Shown here: one piece after another, positions 1-8,835 of the stretch
Numbering within the stretch: position 1 is the stretch's first letter
Layout: every line of letters starts with the position of its first letter
NCBI GenBank assembly: GCA_030146155.1
Contig: JASLCF010000133.1
Location: 1-26,882, forward strand
From: Savagea sp.
GTDB taxonomy: Bacteria > Bacillota > Bacilli > Bacillales_A > Planococcaceae
Length of the DNA stretch: 26,882 nt
Direction of reading: 5' to 3'
The notes under the pieces: generated by a model
The model's database searches: none
What the model was told of the DNA's origin: nothing
Seen by the model: only the letters and a program-made list of their open reading frames with translations
Program-made: the position numbers and the translations under genes

Positions 1-65
1 GCTCAGCTGGCTAGAGCGTCCGGTTCATACCCGTAAGGTCGTGGGTTCGACTCCCTCCGCCGCTA
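1..65 (+). tRNA. tRNA-Met (CAT), elongator type, 5' end cut by window edge
   Basis: The D arm (GCTC...GAGC), the anticodon loop TTCATAC with anticodon CAT, the T loop TTCGACT and the 3' acceptor strand CGCCGCT plus discriminator A are all visible. About nine bases of the 5' acceptor strand lie outside the window. No CCA is encoded; TATAA follows the discriminator, so CCA would be added by the nucleotidyltransferase. The overall sequence resembles the B. subtilis elongator tRNA-Met and lacks the GGG/CCC anticodon-stem pairs of an initiator. Two stem positions do not pair: 28C-42T in the anticodon stem and 50T-64T in the T stem. The gene is on the strand opposite to its neighbour yabR. Confidence 0.9.
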
Positions 66-79
66 TATAAAAAAAGAAG

Positions 80-119
80 AAAGCGATGGTCGTTTAATCA
101 ACGAGTCCATCGCTTTTTT
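80..119 (+). terminator. Intrinsic terminator of the tRNA transcript, probably bidirectional
   Basis: AAAGCGATGG (80-89) pairs with CCATCGCTTT (107-116), and an inner TCGTT/AACGA helix extends the stem. A run of T follows on the plus strand. An A-rich stretch precedes it, so it could also stop the convergent yabR transcript. Confidence 0.85.
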
Positions 120-174
120 ATTTATTTATTTTTAAAAATTAGAATCATTTTCATTCAGTCGAATGAGCACTAAG

Positions 175-594
175 TTATCCTCTTCTAGCTCCGCGGCCGC
201 CACGTTTTGATTCCGTTGCTCTTTTTAAAGTAGTTAGACGCTCTTCACTATCTTTCATGAATTTTGCCATCTTTTGTTCAAAGCTTTCTGTACGATCTAC
301 TTGTTGAGCTGGACGACTTGTTGGACGAGGACGAGATGGGCGTTGTGGTCTTTCAGATTCAGGTTTTGCTTTACGAATTGAAAGTCCAATCTTTCCGTCT
401 GAACCTACATTCATTACTTTTACTTCTACTTCTTCTCCAACTTTTAAATGCTCGTTGATGTCTTTTACGTAGCTATCTGCTACTTCACTAATATGAACCA
501 ACCCTGTTGAACCACCAGGTAATTCAACGAAAGCACCAAAATTCGTAATCCCTGTGATTTTACCCTGTAACTTGCTGCCTACTTCAATTGACAT
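175..594 (-). CDS. yabR: S1-domain RNA-binding protein YabR (general stress protein 13 family)
   Basis: This 139-residue protein has one S1 RNA-binding domain at about residues 3-75, with typical signatures (GKITGITNFGAFVEL, GLVHISEV, GLSIRKA). A basic, Arg/Pro/Ser-rich linker follows at about 76-98, and the C-terminal tail ends in a Gly/Arg-rich sequence. S1 proteins of this size in Firmicutes are thought to bind RNA or ribosomes; the exact role of YabR is not settled. The ATG start is fixed by a strong AAGGAGGAG ten bases upstream. The gene is preceded by a consensus SigA promoter (684-711) and by a terminator that closes divIC, so it is a single-gene unit. As in B. subtilis it ends the divIC-side block next to a tRNA. 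Confidence 0.92.
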   Translation of the reverse strand: MSIEVGSKLQGKITGITNFGAFVELPGGSTGLVHISEVADSYVKDINEHLKVGEEVEVKVMNVGSDGKIGLSIRKAKPESERPQRPSRPRPTSRPAQQVDRTESFEQKMAKFMKDSEERLTTLKRATESKRGGRGARRG

Positions 595-683
595 AAAAAA
601 AATGCTCCTCCTTAGAATTTAAGCGATTTCAATTAAGAAACCTTTCAAACATATTCCCCTATAATAGTTAGGTTATATGTATT

Positions 684-711
684 ATTATAACTGACTCGTG
701 GTGACTGTCAA
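684..711 (-). promoter_or_regulatory. Consensus SigA promoter for yabR
   Basis: On the minus strand, TTGACA (711-706), a 16-base spacer and TATAAT (689-684) are a full match to both SigA hexamers. The predicted 5' UTR is about 80 bases. Confidence 0.85.
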
Positions 712-748
712 CAGACTTCACTTTGAAAGCCTGTTTTTATTCCTCTAC

Positions 749-802
749 AAAAAAACAGTACCCCTCCTCTCCACATCTTTAAATGATTGAGAACGGGTAC
801 TG
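749..802 (-). terminator. Terminator after divIC
   Basis: CAGTACCC (minus-strand positions 802-795) pairs with GGGTACTG (763-756), followed by seven T. The loop is unusually long at 31 bases. Confidence 0.75.
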
Positions 803-807
803 CTCGT

Positions 808-1200
808 TTATTCTTTGTCTTCTTCTTTTTCATCCGAAGGGATAGAGAAAATGATTTCGTTTTTCTTTCCCATTAAATATTGTTGTCGCGCTAATTTTTC
901 AATATAATCATCATCATCTAATAAAGCAAGATGAGTGTTTAATTGTTGTTGTTCTTTTTGAATAGCTTCTAATTGTTGAGCAACTTCTTCTTTTTCTTTC
1001 AAAAATTGTTCAGCCGTTTCTGATTGTTTCAAGTAGACTACTAAAATGATTGAAAACGTAATTGTAGCTATTAAACTATACAATAGGGCTCTTTTTCGAA
1101 AGCGACGTACTTTTATCTTCCGTAACTCTTGTTGACGTGCTTCTTCTTGTTGACGCTCTTCATTGAATTGTTGCACGGTCCTTTTTTGTTCAATACGCAC
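808..1200 (-). CDS. divIC: Cell division protein DivIC (FtsB-like septum initiator)
   Basis: This 130-residue bitopic membrane protein has a basic, Gln/Arg-rich cytoplasmic N-terminus (1-37), one membrane segment (about 38-58, LYSLIATITFSIILVVYL) and an extracytoplasmic coiled coil (about 60-95). It ends with the family's conserved segment (YIEKLARQQYLMGKKNEIIF). DivIC pairs with FtsL and DivIB in the divisome. The start is GTG at 1198-1200, preceded by AAAGAGGGTGAG. In B. subtilis yabP and yabQ (spore cortex and sporulation genes) lie between rqcP and divIC; here only 77 bases separate them and these hold a promoter. A terminator follows the gene. Confidence 0.94.
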   Translation of the reverse strand: MRIEQKRTVQQFNEERQQEEARQQELRKIKVRRFRKRALLYSLIATITFSIILVVYLKQSETAEQFLKEKEEVAQQLEAIQKEQQQLNTHLALLDDDDYIEKLARQQYLMGKKNEIIFSIPSDEKEEDKE

Positions 1201-1236
1201 TTTCTCACCCTCTTTGCTAAGTATTATTTATTCTAT

Positions 1237-1265
1237 AGTATATCGAAATATCTAATAAATTGCAA
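1237..1265 (-). promoter_or_regulatory. SigA-type promoter for divIC
   Basis: On the minus strand, TTGCAA (1265-1260), a 17-base spacer and TATACT (1242-1237). This gives divIC its own transcript in the space where Bacillus has yabP and yabQ. Confidence 0.7.
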
Positions 1266-1277
1266 AATAAGCCAATT

Positions 1278-1538
1278 TTAAGCTTCAATCTTTTCTTCTT
1301 TGATCACTGTATACATCGAAAGTGCATCTTCTTTTTTCGTTGAATCTTTTAAATCTTCTACACGAACCGTAACAAGCTTTTGGCCAAAACGAATCGCTAA
1401 CTCGTCTCCGATTGCTACTTTAGATGAAGCTTTACTCGCCACTCCATTAATCGTTATTCTTCCTTGATCTGCTACTTCTTTTGCCAATGTACGGCGTTTG
1501 ATTAAACGTGATACCTTTAAAAATTTATCGAGTCTCAT
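1278..1538 (-). CDS. rqcP: S4-domain ribosome quality control protein RqcP (YabO, Hsp15-like)
   Basis: This 86-residue protein is nearly all S4 RNA-binding domain: MRLDKFLKVSRLIKRRTLAK at the N-terminus, then DQGRITING. In B. subtilis RqcP works with RqcH on obstructed 50S subunits to add poly-alanine tails to stalled peptides. The start at 1538 is chosen because AAGGAGGAG lies just upstream and the protein then begins with the conserved MRLDK; a longer in-frame reading to 1571 adds eleven non-conserved residues. It overlaps the end of mazG by 14 bases, so the two are translationally linked. Confidence 0.9.
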   Translation of the reverse strand: MRLDKFLKVSRLIKRRTLAKEVADQGRITINGVASKASSKVAIGDELAIRFGQKLVTVRVEDLKDSTKKEDALSMYTVIKEEKIEA

Positions 1539-3000
1539 CGTACTCCTCCTTTGCTTCTTGCCAGTATTCAATAATCTGTTCAGTGGATGCAGTTTTAAAA
1601 TTTTTCTTCTGCTCTTTTAACTTTCTTTCAACGGTTTGAAATCTTGCTTTGAATTTTTGATTTGCTGTGTGCATAGCTTCTTCTGGGTTAATCTGTTCAT
1701 AGAGACCAATCTTAATCAATGTAAATAAAACGTCTCCAAATTCATCAATTCGCTCTTTTTCATTATCTTTCCGCTCTATTTCAACTAAGAATTCTTGCCA
1801 CTCTTCTTGGAATTTCTCAATCGCTCCATCGATTGAGGCATAATTGAAACCTACTTGCGCAGCTGCTTTTTGATAGTTATAAGCAGTCAGCAAGGTTGAA
1901 TCTGTACGCTCTTTTCCCTCTAGAGCAGAAGAAGATGCTTCATTTTTAAACCCATTTTCTTTAGCTTTTATCTTTTGCCATTCAGTGACTACGTCGTCTG
2001 GAGACTCAATAACTTGGTCACCAAATACATGAGGGTGTCGACGAATCATCTTTTGAGTAAGGTTTTGAATAATATCTTCTAACGAGAAAGTACCTTGTTC
2101 ACTAGCAATCGTTGCATGTAGAAATATTTGTAACAACACATCTCCCAATTCTTCTGCGATTGCTTCGTCATCTTGCTCATTGATCGCTTGTAAAACCTCA
2201 TATGTTTCTTCGACAAGGTATTTTTTCAAACTGTCATGCGTCTGTTCTCTATCCCATGGACATCCTTCTGGTGACCTTAAGATTTCTACCACTTGCTTTA
2301 AGTAATTCCAATCTTTCGTACGTTCTTCGGGTGATGCTGGTGGGATATAAATAGTTGTTAAGTTATCTATCTCTACAACACGGTCTAATTCGTAAAGGGG
2401 TACAGTTTGGACTTTTTCTTGAGCAGTCCCACTCGCTGTCACAATTGTGACTGGATATTCGTCCGCATATTTTTCCATTAATGTTAGCTTCACATCAGAG
2501 GCTGTAAATTGATCATAAATCTGTGCAATCAGTTGATGGTGTTCCATGATGAGTTGATCTGAAGTCAAAGCAAGACCGTCTAATAATTGAAAACCCTCAA
2601 TGGGATCGATACGTAAAGTAGATAGCATTGGATCAATGAAACTTTGGCCTCCACTAATGACTAATTCAAACGTTTCGTCCTTCGCTCGTTCAATTAAAAG
2701 TTGTACAGTTTTTTCAGCAACCAAGGGATGACCCGGAACAGCATAAATAATATCTGTTAACTCACTTTTTTCAATCAATTGCTTGACTATCGTTGTATAA
2801 ACTTCTTCAAAAGAATCATTCGCTTCATAAATTGAGTCAAAGCTCTCAAAATGGATTCCTTCTTGCTGCAATTGCTTCACCACAGGATGGTCTAACGTTC
2901 TAGCATATCTGAATGTTTGTGCTTGTAATAAACGATAGACTCCTAACGGGAGCTGTTCTAAATCACCTGCTCCTAAGCCTATTACTGTAATCTTATTCAT
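1525..3000 (-). CDS. mazG: YabN: tetrapyrrole-methylase-like domain fused to MazG nucleotide pyrophosphohydrolase
   Basis: This 491-residue two-part protein has a tetrapyrrole (corrin/porphyrin) methylase-like domain at residues 3-220 (GLGAGDLEQLP, VPGHP at 88-92). Two MazG folds follow. The first, at about 230-345, has CPWD (247-250), EExxE (264-268) and EELGD (283-287), which form the Mg-binding acidic cluster. The second is at about 375-480, with EEWQEF and DEFGD. MazG enzymes hydrolyse NTPs to NMP and PPi and clear aberrant nucleotides; the role of the methylase-like half is unknown. The ATG overlaps the yabM stop by eight bases and has GAGAGGG upstream. This fused architecture is the normal one in Bacillales. 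Confidence 0.93.
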   Translation of the reverse strand: MNKITVIGLGAGDLEQLPLGVYRLLQAQTFRYARTLDHPVVKQLQQEGIHFESFDSIYEANDSFEEVYTTIVKQLIEKSELTDIIYAVPGHPLVAEKTVQLLIERAKDETFELVISGGQSFIDPMLSTLRIDPIEGFQLLDGLALTSDQLIMEHHQLIAQIYDQFTASDVKLTLMEKYADEYPVTIVTASGTAQEKVQTVPLYELDRVVEIDNLTTIYIPPASPEERTKDWNYLKQVVEILRSPEGCPWDREQTHDSLKKYLVEETYEVLQAINEQDDEAIAEELGDVLLQIFLHATIASEQGTFSLEDIIQNLTQKMIRRHPHVFGDQVIESPDDVVTEWQKIKAKENGFKNEASSSALEGKERTDSTLLTAYNYQKAAAQVGFNYASIDGAIEKFQEEWQEFLVEIERKDNEKERIDEFGDVLFTLIKIGLYEQINPEEAMHTANQKFKARFQTVERKLKEQKKNFKTASTEQIIEYWQEAKEEYDETR

Positions 3001-4594
3001 GATTTGCCCTCTCTTTCATCATCGACAATTGTAATTTCGCCATTTTTCGTCCTCCCGGCACTAACATCCATTCCTTGAGATGGAATAATTCTTTTCTTAA
3101 AATAATAGATAAAAAGACAGCTGCACCTAATCCCACACTACCTACTACAATCACAGCAGAATGCCACCTCGTTTGACCCTCCCAGATTGAAAGGTATTTC
3201 ACTCCCCATTGTAAAGCTTTCACACTCAATATCATACAAAGAGTGGCCAACCCAACGACTTGATAAAATTTTTTATGCAAGGAAGGAAGGGAGTATGTTC
3301 GATTAAAAACGACGACTAGACCTGTTAACACAACGACCAGGGAGAGCACACTGGCAACCGCCGCTCCAACAATCCCCCATATAGGAAGAAGTACCGTATT
3401 AAGAAATCCTTTAATTCCTATACTCCCAAGGAACAGGAGTAATGGTGTGCCCACTTGATTGCTACCAAACAACAGCGCAGCTAAAGGCAGGATCAAGGAC
3501 AAGAAAAATATTTGTGAAATAAAAACGGATAGTGCGAGCCCTTCTTCATGACTCATAAACAGTAACTCATTCAAGTCAGGTAGAATAATGAGTAAACCTA
3601 CTGTAGCAGCAATACCTACTACAAGAGCGATTTTAAACATTAATACAAGTATAGGTTCAATGGCACGTTTCATTTTTCCGGTTTCATAATGGGTAATTAA
3701 CGGAGGCAATGTCAGCGATAATGTAGTAGAAAGCAATATCCCCAGTTGCACAAAAGGTTGTCCACGATCATAAATTCCCTTCGTGTCCATTGCTTGCCAT
3801 TTGTTCGTACCGTATTCCATTAATCCATTAAGGATCGTGAACGCATCTACTAGTTGATAAAACAATAAAAGCATAGCACTCGCACTAAAACTCAAACTAT
3901 AAATAAAAAGCTTGCGAATAGTCGTTTTTGTCATCGTCCAATCTATCCTATGACTCACTCTTTCTCTTTTAGGATATAAATATAAAAATGCCACAAAAAG
4001 ACCTACACTGCTCCCTATCACAGCATAAAAACTAGCGTCATAAATAGATTGGTTGCCTATTTTCATCACATAGTAGGCACCTACAATAACTAATACTACC
4101 CTGACTAACTGTTCTAAAATATTAGAAATAGCCACAGTAGTTAAATCACCCATTGCTTGTTTTTCTCCTTTAAAAAGAGTTAACGGGGCAACAAATAGCA
4201 TCATAAAAGAAAGTGCTTGAAGTAAAGGTGCAAGTGCAGAATCTCCCATCCATTTCGCTAACTGCTCACCTGAAAACTGAAAAAATAAGAATAATACGAC
4301 TGTTAGTAGAAAAAGAGTAACACCCACAATTTTTTTCACTGAGTCATATTCCTTCTGGGTCTGCGCTTCAACTAACATTTTAGAAAGTGCAACAGATAAA
4401 CCATACGAAATCCAAACAGTTGTCATACCTATAAAAGGATAAATCTGCTGATAAATATAAAACCCACGATCTCCTACTAAGTTTTGAAAAGGTACGCGAT
4501 AAATCGCAGATAATACTTTGACAATAAAAGCCGCTATCGTAAGAATAGTAGCTCCTTTCATTATCTGCTTCATCTGAATGTTTTGTTGCACCAT
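2993..4594 (-). CDS. yabM: MATE/MOP-superfamily polysaccharide transporter YabM (SpoVB/MurJ-like)
   Basis: This 533-residue integral membrane protein has about 14 predicted hydrophobic helices and begins with the family pattern MKGATILTIAAFIVKVLSAIYRVPFQNLVG. Such proteins flip lipid-linked sugars; relatives include SpoVB and the lipid II flippase MurJ (YtgP). The substrate of YabM itself cannot be read from sequence. The first ATG has AAGGTGAG close upstream; an internal ATG eight codons in is possible. It lies 35 bases after mfd, where Bacillus has spoVT, and overlaps mazG by eight bases, so the unit mfd-yabM-mazG-rqcP is likely. It is kept although the neighbouring sporulation genes are gone, which argues for a vegetative envelope role. 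Confidence 0.9.
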   Translation of the reverse strand: MVQQNIQMKQIMKGATILTIAAFIVKVLSAIYRVPFQNLVGDRGFYIYQQIYPFIGMTTVWISYGLSVALSKMLVEAQTQKEYDSVKKIVGVTLFLLTVVLFLFFQFSGEQLAKWMGDSALAPLLQALSFMMLFVAPLTLFKGEKQAMGDLTTVAISNILEQLVRVVLVIVGAYYVMKIGNQSIYDASFYAVIGSSVGLFVAFLYLYPKRERVSHRIDWTMTKTTIRKLFIYSLSFSASAMLLLFYQLVDAFTILNGLMEYGTNKWQAMDTKGIYDRGQPFVQLGILLSTTLSLTLPPLITHYETGKMKRAIEPILVLMFKIALVVGIAATVGLLIILPDLNELLFMSHEEGLALSVFISQIFFLSLILPLAALLFGSNQVGTPLLLFLGSIGIKGFLNTVLLPIWGIVGAAVASVLSLVVVLTGLVVVFNRTYSLPSLHKKFYQVVGLATLCMILSVKALQWGVKYLSIWEGQTRWHSAVIVVGSVGLGAAVFLSIILRKELFHLKEWMLVPGGRKMAKLQLSMMKERANHE

Positions 4595-4629
4595 TCGCTC
4601 ACCTTACTTTCAATGTTTCATATGGAACA

Positions 4630-7600
4630 TTACTCTTTTTTACTTTCAACAATTATCTCTATCATTTTCTCTAACACATCAAAGTCATTACGTTTACCTG
4701 TTAATTTATCATCAATTGTTAAATGGAGCTTGTTATTTTCCATAGAAAATCCAATTGCTCTTCCAAATTCCATAGAATTTGAAACAATTTTAGCTCCATC
4801 TACTTGCTGACTTCCTGCTGTAGAAATAATAATTTCAATAATCGAACGTTTCTTCTTAATCGACTCAATCAACATGCTACTTGCTAAAGCTTTGATTCTT
4901 GCTACTCTTAATAATAATTCTGCCTGATAAGGTAAATCTCCAAAACGATCAATCATTTCATCTAATAGTTCATTATAATCCTCGTCGGATTGAATTGCCT
5001 TGATTCGTTTGTACATTTGAATTTTTTGGAAACCATCCGCAATATAATGATCTGGTAAATACGCATCAATAGGTAGGACGATTTCTGTTTCATAGGGTTC
5101 TTCTTTCTCCTCTTCAGGATTTTGTTTTTCCTCAATCGCTTCTTGAAGCATTTGAGAATACAAATCGAATCCAACCGAGTCAATAAACCCATGTTGCTGT
5201 GCTCCTAGTAGATTACCAGCTCCTCGAATAGAAAGGTCACGCATAGCAATTTTAAATCCAGAACCTAACTCTGTAAACTCTTTAATTGCTTGTAAACGTT
5301 GCTCTGCCACTTCGGTCAGCACTTTATCCTTTGCATATAAAAAATACCCGTAAGCCACCCGATTTGAACGTCCAACACGCCCCCTCAATTGATACAACTG
5401 GGAGAGCCCCATTTTATCTGCATCGTGAACAATCAAGGTGTTTACATTCGGAATATCAATTCCTGTTTCAATAATCGTAGTTGTCACTAATACATCATAT
5501 TGACCTTCCAAAAAGTCGAGAATGACTGTTTCGAGGGCGGCCTCGTTCATTTGTCCATGTGCATGAGCGATTCGCGCATGAGGTACCATTTGTTGAATCT
5601 CATCAACTCGTTTCATCATATCTTCTACTCGATTATAGAGATAGAACACTTGTCCACCACGAGCCATTTCTCTCTCAATCGCTTCTCTTACCAAACCCAA
5701 ATGATGTTCCATCACATACGTTTGAACAGGGAAACGATTTGCAGGAGGTGTTTCTATTACTGATAGATCACGAACACCTACCATAGACATATGCAATGTA
5801 CGTGGGATAGGAGTCGCCGTCAGAGTTAATACATCGACATTTGTTCGCATTTGCTTAATCTTTTCCTTGTGCGTCACTCCAAATCTTTGCTCTTCATCAA
5901 CAATCAATAAACCTAAATCTTGAAATTGAACATCTTTAGATAAGAGACGATGTGTGCCTACTACTATATCTACCACACCAGCTTGTAAGTCTTTAATTGT
6001 TGCTTGTTGTTCTTTCTTCGTACGGAAACGATTGAGTAAACCCACTTTGACAGGAAAGTTTGAAAAGCGTTCTAACATTGTTTCATAATGTTGTTGAGCG
6101 AGAATCGTAGTAGGAACTAAAAAAGCAACTTGTTTTCCGTCGTTTATCGCTTTAAATGCTGCTCGAATAGCCACCTCGGTTTTTCCATAGCCCACATCTC
6201 CACAGAGTAAACGGTCCATCGGTCGAACACGTTCCATGTCTTTCTTTATTTCTTCGATAGACTGTAGTTGATCAGCAGTCGGCTCATAAGGGAATGATAG
6301 TTCAAAAGACCTTTGCATATCATCATCTTCTGAAAAAGAGTAGCCTTTCTCTGCTTCTCTTTTGGCATACAACTTGATTAGCTCATCTGCAATATCTTTC
6401 ACAGCAGTAGAAACTTTCTTCTTTGTTTTCTGCCACTCTGCGCCACCTAATTTATGTAACTTCGGTTCTTTTTCACCGGAAGGGACATATTTTTGAATCA
6501 AATCAATTTGGTCCGCTGGGACGTATACCTTATCTTCCCCACGATATCGGATATCTAAGTAATCTTTGTGGTTACCGCCTACTTCTAGCGTAACCACACC
6601 GTAATATTTACCAATCCCATGATGAACATGTACGACGTAGTCTCCCTTATTAATCTCAGAATAGCTTTTAATTCTTTCGGCATTAGAGAGTTTTTGTGTC
6701 TTCGTTCGAACTTTTTTTGTCGTTTTAAAGAGTTCATGATCCGTAATGAGCGCAATTTGTTGTAAAGGCATTTCAAACCCCGACTCGAACTGATGAACAA
6801 TCACCTGTACTTTTCCTTGTTGCGGAATGCCACGAGTTAAATACTGATCCAAAGAATAGTCTCTAAAAATAGTTTCAATTTGATACTTGCGTTCTTCACT
6901 CTCTACTGCAATAAATACATAACTATTCTCTCTTGAAAAACGCTCGAGCTCTGCACTTAATACATGCATTTGTCCATGGAATTGTTGCATCGGTTTACAT
7001 GAATAAGCAACGACTTCAGCTAATTTAACATGCGGAATTGTCCGCTTAAATAAAGACAAATAAATAGCAGGGTGTTTTAAAGCACTCATCACTTCATGGT
7101 ACGCATAACTTAAAGGGATGGCTTCTAATGTCTCCCCTTCTTCGGCGAAATGCATGGTGACTTCTGTTTCCTCAGCTTGTAAGGTCTGTACTACCTCTTC
7201 AATTCTCGACATCTCATCGTAAATCAAAACTGTATCATCCGAGAAATAATCCGTAATCGAACTAAAATAACCATCAACATATGTTTTATACAAATCAATC
7301 TTATCAATCGGAATAGATTGACGTAATGTCTCCACTTGTTCTGTGACACGTTGTACAAAACGTTCCTTACTTGCATCGTTGGCTAGGGTTTGTAATTTTT
7401 TTTGTAAACGTTCTTCTAACACAGTTGCCAATTCCTGATACATGCGTTCTGTCCACACCCACTCATTTGCGGGGCCTATTGTGCACGTTGTTTCATTTTG
7501 TATAGAGAGTTGAGTCTCAGCATCAAAACTACGAATAGAATCAATTTCATCATCAAATAATTCTATACGCACTGGATATTCAGCATTCAATGGGTAAATA

Positions 7601-8139
7601 TCAATCATTCCACCCCGAACTGAAAATTGTCCAGGTGCAGTAACAAGCTGTTCTCTCATATAACCTGAGGCATTTAAACGGAATTTCATCGCTTCTAAAT
7701 CAATCATCTGACCTACTTCTAAGGTTACGACATAAGATAGCCAGTCTTTTTTATTCATTATTTTTTGTTTGAGAGAAGCTACTGGTAAAATATAAACCGC
7801 TTTTTTATTAGAAGCAAGATGGTCTAATGTATCGATTCGCTCTGCTTTCGATTCATAACTAGCAATTGAAAATTGAGCGGCTACTAATTCTTCTGCTGGG
7901 TAGTAATAAACTTGTTCCTCGCCTAATTGTGAAAGCAAATCAGTATAGAGTTTTTGTCCGGCTAATAAGTTAGGCACGATAACGACTAAAGGCCGGTCCA
8001 ACGTCTGATAAACAGATGCTATATACAAGGTTTTTGCACTCTGTGATAAGCCAGTAATGAGTGGACTCCCTTTTTTTAATTGTTGAGGTAGTTTTTCGAC
8101 CTCTAAACGTTTTTGAACTAACTGTTGAATAGTTTCCAT
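4630..8139 (-). CDS. mfd: Transcription-repair coupling factor Mfd
   Basis: This is an about 1169-residue SF2 DNA translocase that pushes stalled RNA polymerase off DNA and recruits UvrA. It has an N-terminal UvrB-like module and a CarD-like RNA-polymerase interaction domain near residues 496-550 (KGDYVVHVHHGIGKYYG). The motor follows, with Walker A GDVGYGKTE near 645-655, DEEQ near 746, LTATPIPRTL and QLRGRVGRS. The D7 domain closes the protein. The ATG at 8139 is preferred: GGAAAGGAAAGA precedes it, while the ATG six codons earlier (8157) has no ribosome-binding site. A terminator hairpin ends 29 bases before this start. The sporulation gene fin, which separates pth and mfd in Bacillus, is absent. 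Confidence 0.96.
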   Translation of the reverse strand: METIQQLVQKRLEVEKLPQQLKKGSPLITGLSQSAKTLYIASVYQTLDRPLVVIVPNLLAGQKLYTDLLSQLGEEQVYYYPAEELVAAQFSIASYESKAERIDTLDHLASNKKAVYILPVASLKQKIMNKKDWLSYVVTLEVGQMIDLEAMKFRLNASGYMREQLVTAPGQFSVRGGMIDIYPLNAEYPVRIELFDDEIDSIRSFDAETQLSIQNETTCTIGPANEWVWTERMYQELATVLEERLQKKLQTLANDASKERFVQRVTEQVETLRQSIPIDKIDLYKTYVDGYFSSITDYFSDDTVLIYDEMSRIEEVVQTLQAEETEVTMHFAEEGETLEAIPLSYAYHEVMSALKHPAIYLSLFKRTIPHVKLAEVVAYSCKPMQQFHGQMHVLSAELERFSRENSYVFIAVESEERKYQIETIFRDYSLDQYLTRGIPQQGKVQVIVHQFESGFEMPLQQIALITDHELFKTTKKVRTKTQKLSNAERIKSYSEINKGDYVVHVHHGIGKYYGVVTLEVGGNHKDYLDIRYRGEDKVYVPADQIDLIQKYVPSGEKEPKLHKLGGAEWQKTKKKVSTAVKDIADELIKLYAKREAEKGYSFSEDDDMQRSFELSFPYEPTADQLQSIEEIKKDMERVRPMDRLLCGDVGYGKTEVAIRAAFKAINDGKQVAFLVPTTILAQQHYETMLERFSNFPVKVGLLNRFRTKKEQQATIKDLQAGVVDIVVGTHRLLSKDVQFQDLGLLIVDEEQRFGVTHKEKIKQMRTNVDVLTLTATPIPRTLHMSMVGVRDLSVIETPPANRFPVQTYVMEHHLGLVREAIEREMARGGQVFYLYNRVEDMMKRVDEIQQMVPHARIAHAHGQMNEAALETVILDFLEGQYDVLVTTTIIETGIDIPNVNTLIVHDADKMGLSQLYQLRGRVGRSNRVAYGYFLYAKDKVLTEVAEQRLQAIKEFTELGSGFKIAMRDLSIRGAGNLLGAQQHGFIDSVGFDLYSQMLQEAIEEKQNPEEEKEEPYETEIVLPIDAYLPDHYIADGFQKIQMYKRIKAIQSDEDYNELLDEMIDRFGDLPYQAELLLRVARIKALASSMLIESIKKKRSIIEIIISTAGSQQVDGAKIVSNSMEFGRAIGFSMENNKLHLTIDDKLTGKRNDFDVLEKMIEIIVESKKE

Positions 8140-8167
8140 TCTATCTTTCCTTTCCATAAGACAACGC

Positions 8168-8198
8168 CAAAAAAGCTTTGACGAACAACGCCAAAGCT
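8168..8198 (-). terminator. Intrinsic terminator between pth and mfd
   Basis: Minus-strand AGCTTTGGCG (8198-8189) pairs with CGTCAAAGCT (8183-8174), ten pairs including one G-T, with a five-base loop and six T. An 11-base repeat, TTTGGCGTTGT, occurs in the 5' arm plus loop and again after the T run. mfd starts 29 bases further on. Confidence 0.8.
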
Positions 8199-8201
8199 CG
8201 A

Positions 8202-8762
8202 TTATTGATTGAATTCATTCATCACTTCTAAAAACGGGGTATCTATTGAAGCAACACACGCTTCTGCCGCTCGTTTAATTGTACGTTCTACATCCACTTC
8301 CTCTTCCTTTGTAAAAGGAGCTAGAACGTAGTCCGCAATCTTCATTCCATTCGAAGGACGATCTATACCTATACGTATACGATTAAAACGCTCTGTCCCT
8401 AAATGCTGAATTAAAGACTTCATTCCATTGTGCCCTCCTGCACTACCACGTCCACGCAAACGTAATTTAGTCAGGGGCAAATCAAGATCATCATAAAGCA
8501 CAATTAAATCTTCAATCTCGATATTAAAGTAATCCATTAATGGACGTACACATTCTCCTGACAAATTCATATAGGTGAGAGGCTGTACTAATATAACCTT
8601 CTCGCCTTGTTTATGCACAATTGTATAAAGCCCTTTAAATTTAGTTTGGAAAGGTGGGGCTTGCAAACGATCAGCTAACTCATCAATCACACGAAACCCT
8701 ATATTATGTCTTGTTTTCTCATAAGGTTTGCCTGGGTTACCTAACCCTACAATCATTTTCAT
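8202..8762 (-). CDS. pth: Peptidyl-tRNA hydrolase
   Basis: This 186-residue, full-length Pth (SpoVC in B. subtilis) releases tRNA from prematurely dropped peptidyl-tRNA. Conserved elements are GLGNPG near the N-terminus, the catalytic His in TRHNIGF, the substrate-binding Asn in YMNLSGE, the Asp in YDDLDLP, and RGSAGGHNGMKSL. The start with AAAGGAG eight bases upstream gives MKMIVGLGNPG. The gene lies between two terminator hairpins (8790-8821 before it, 8168-8198 after it), so its mRNA supply probably comes from readthrough or a promoter inside ctc. Confidence 0.96.
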   Translation of the reverse strand: MKMIVGLGNPGKPYEKTRHNIGFRVIDELADRLQAPPFQTKFKGLYTIVHKQGEKVILVQPLTYMNLSGECVRPLMDYFNIEIEDLIVLYDDLDLPLTKLRLRGRGSAGGHNGMKSLIQHLGTERFNRIRIGIDRPSNGMKIADYVLAPFTKEEEVDVERTIKRAAEACVASIDTPFLEVMNEFNQ

Positions 8763-8789
8763 ATTGTTTCTCCTTTAATTGATTGATAT

Positions 8790-8821
8790 AAAAAGCGTCT
8801 CTCGACTGCTTGAGAGACGCT
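8790..8821 (-). terminator. Intrinsic terminator between ctc and pth
   Basis: Minus-strand AGCGTCTCTC (8821-8812) and GAGAGACGCT (8803-8794) form a perfect ten-pair stem with an eight-base loop and five T. The pth ATG lies 27 bases downstream. Confidence 0.8.
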
Positions 8822-8835
8822 CCATTGTATAGTTC

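Noticed and set aside
264..458. Plus-strand open frame opposite yabR
   Set aside because: It lies wholly inside a well-supported S1-domain gene on the other strand, has no ribosome-binding site and has low-complexity Leu-rich content.
1539..1571. Eleven-residue extension of RqcP
   Set aside because: It contains the ribosome-binding site of the real start and is not conserved.
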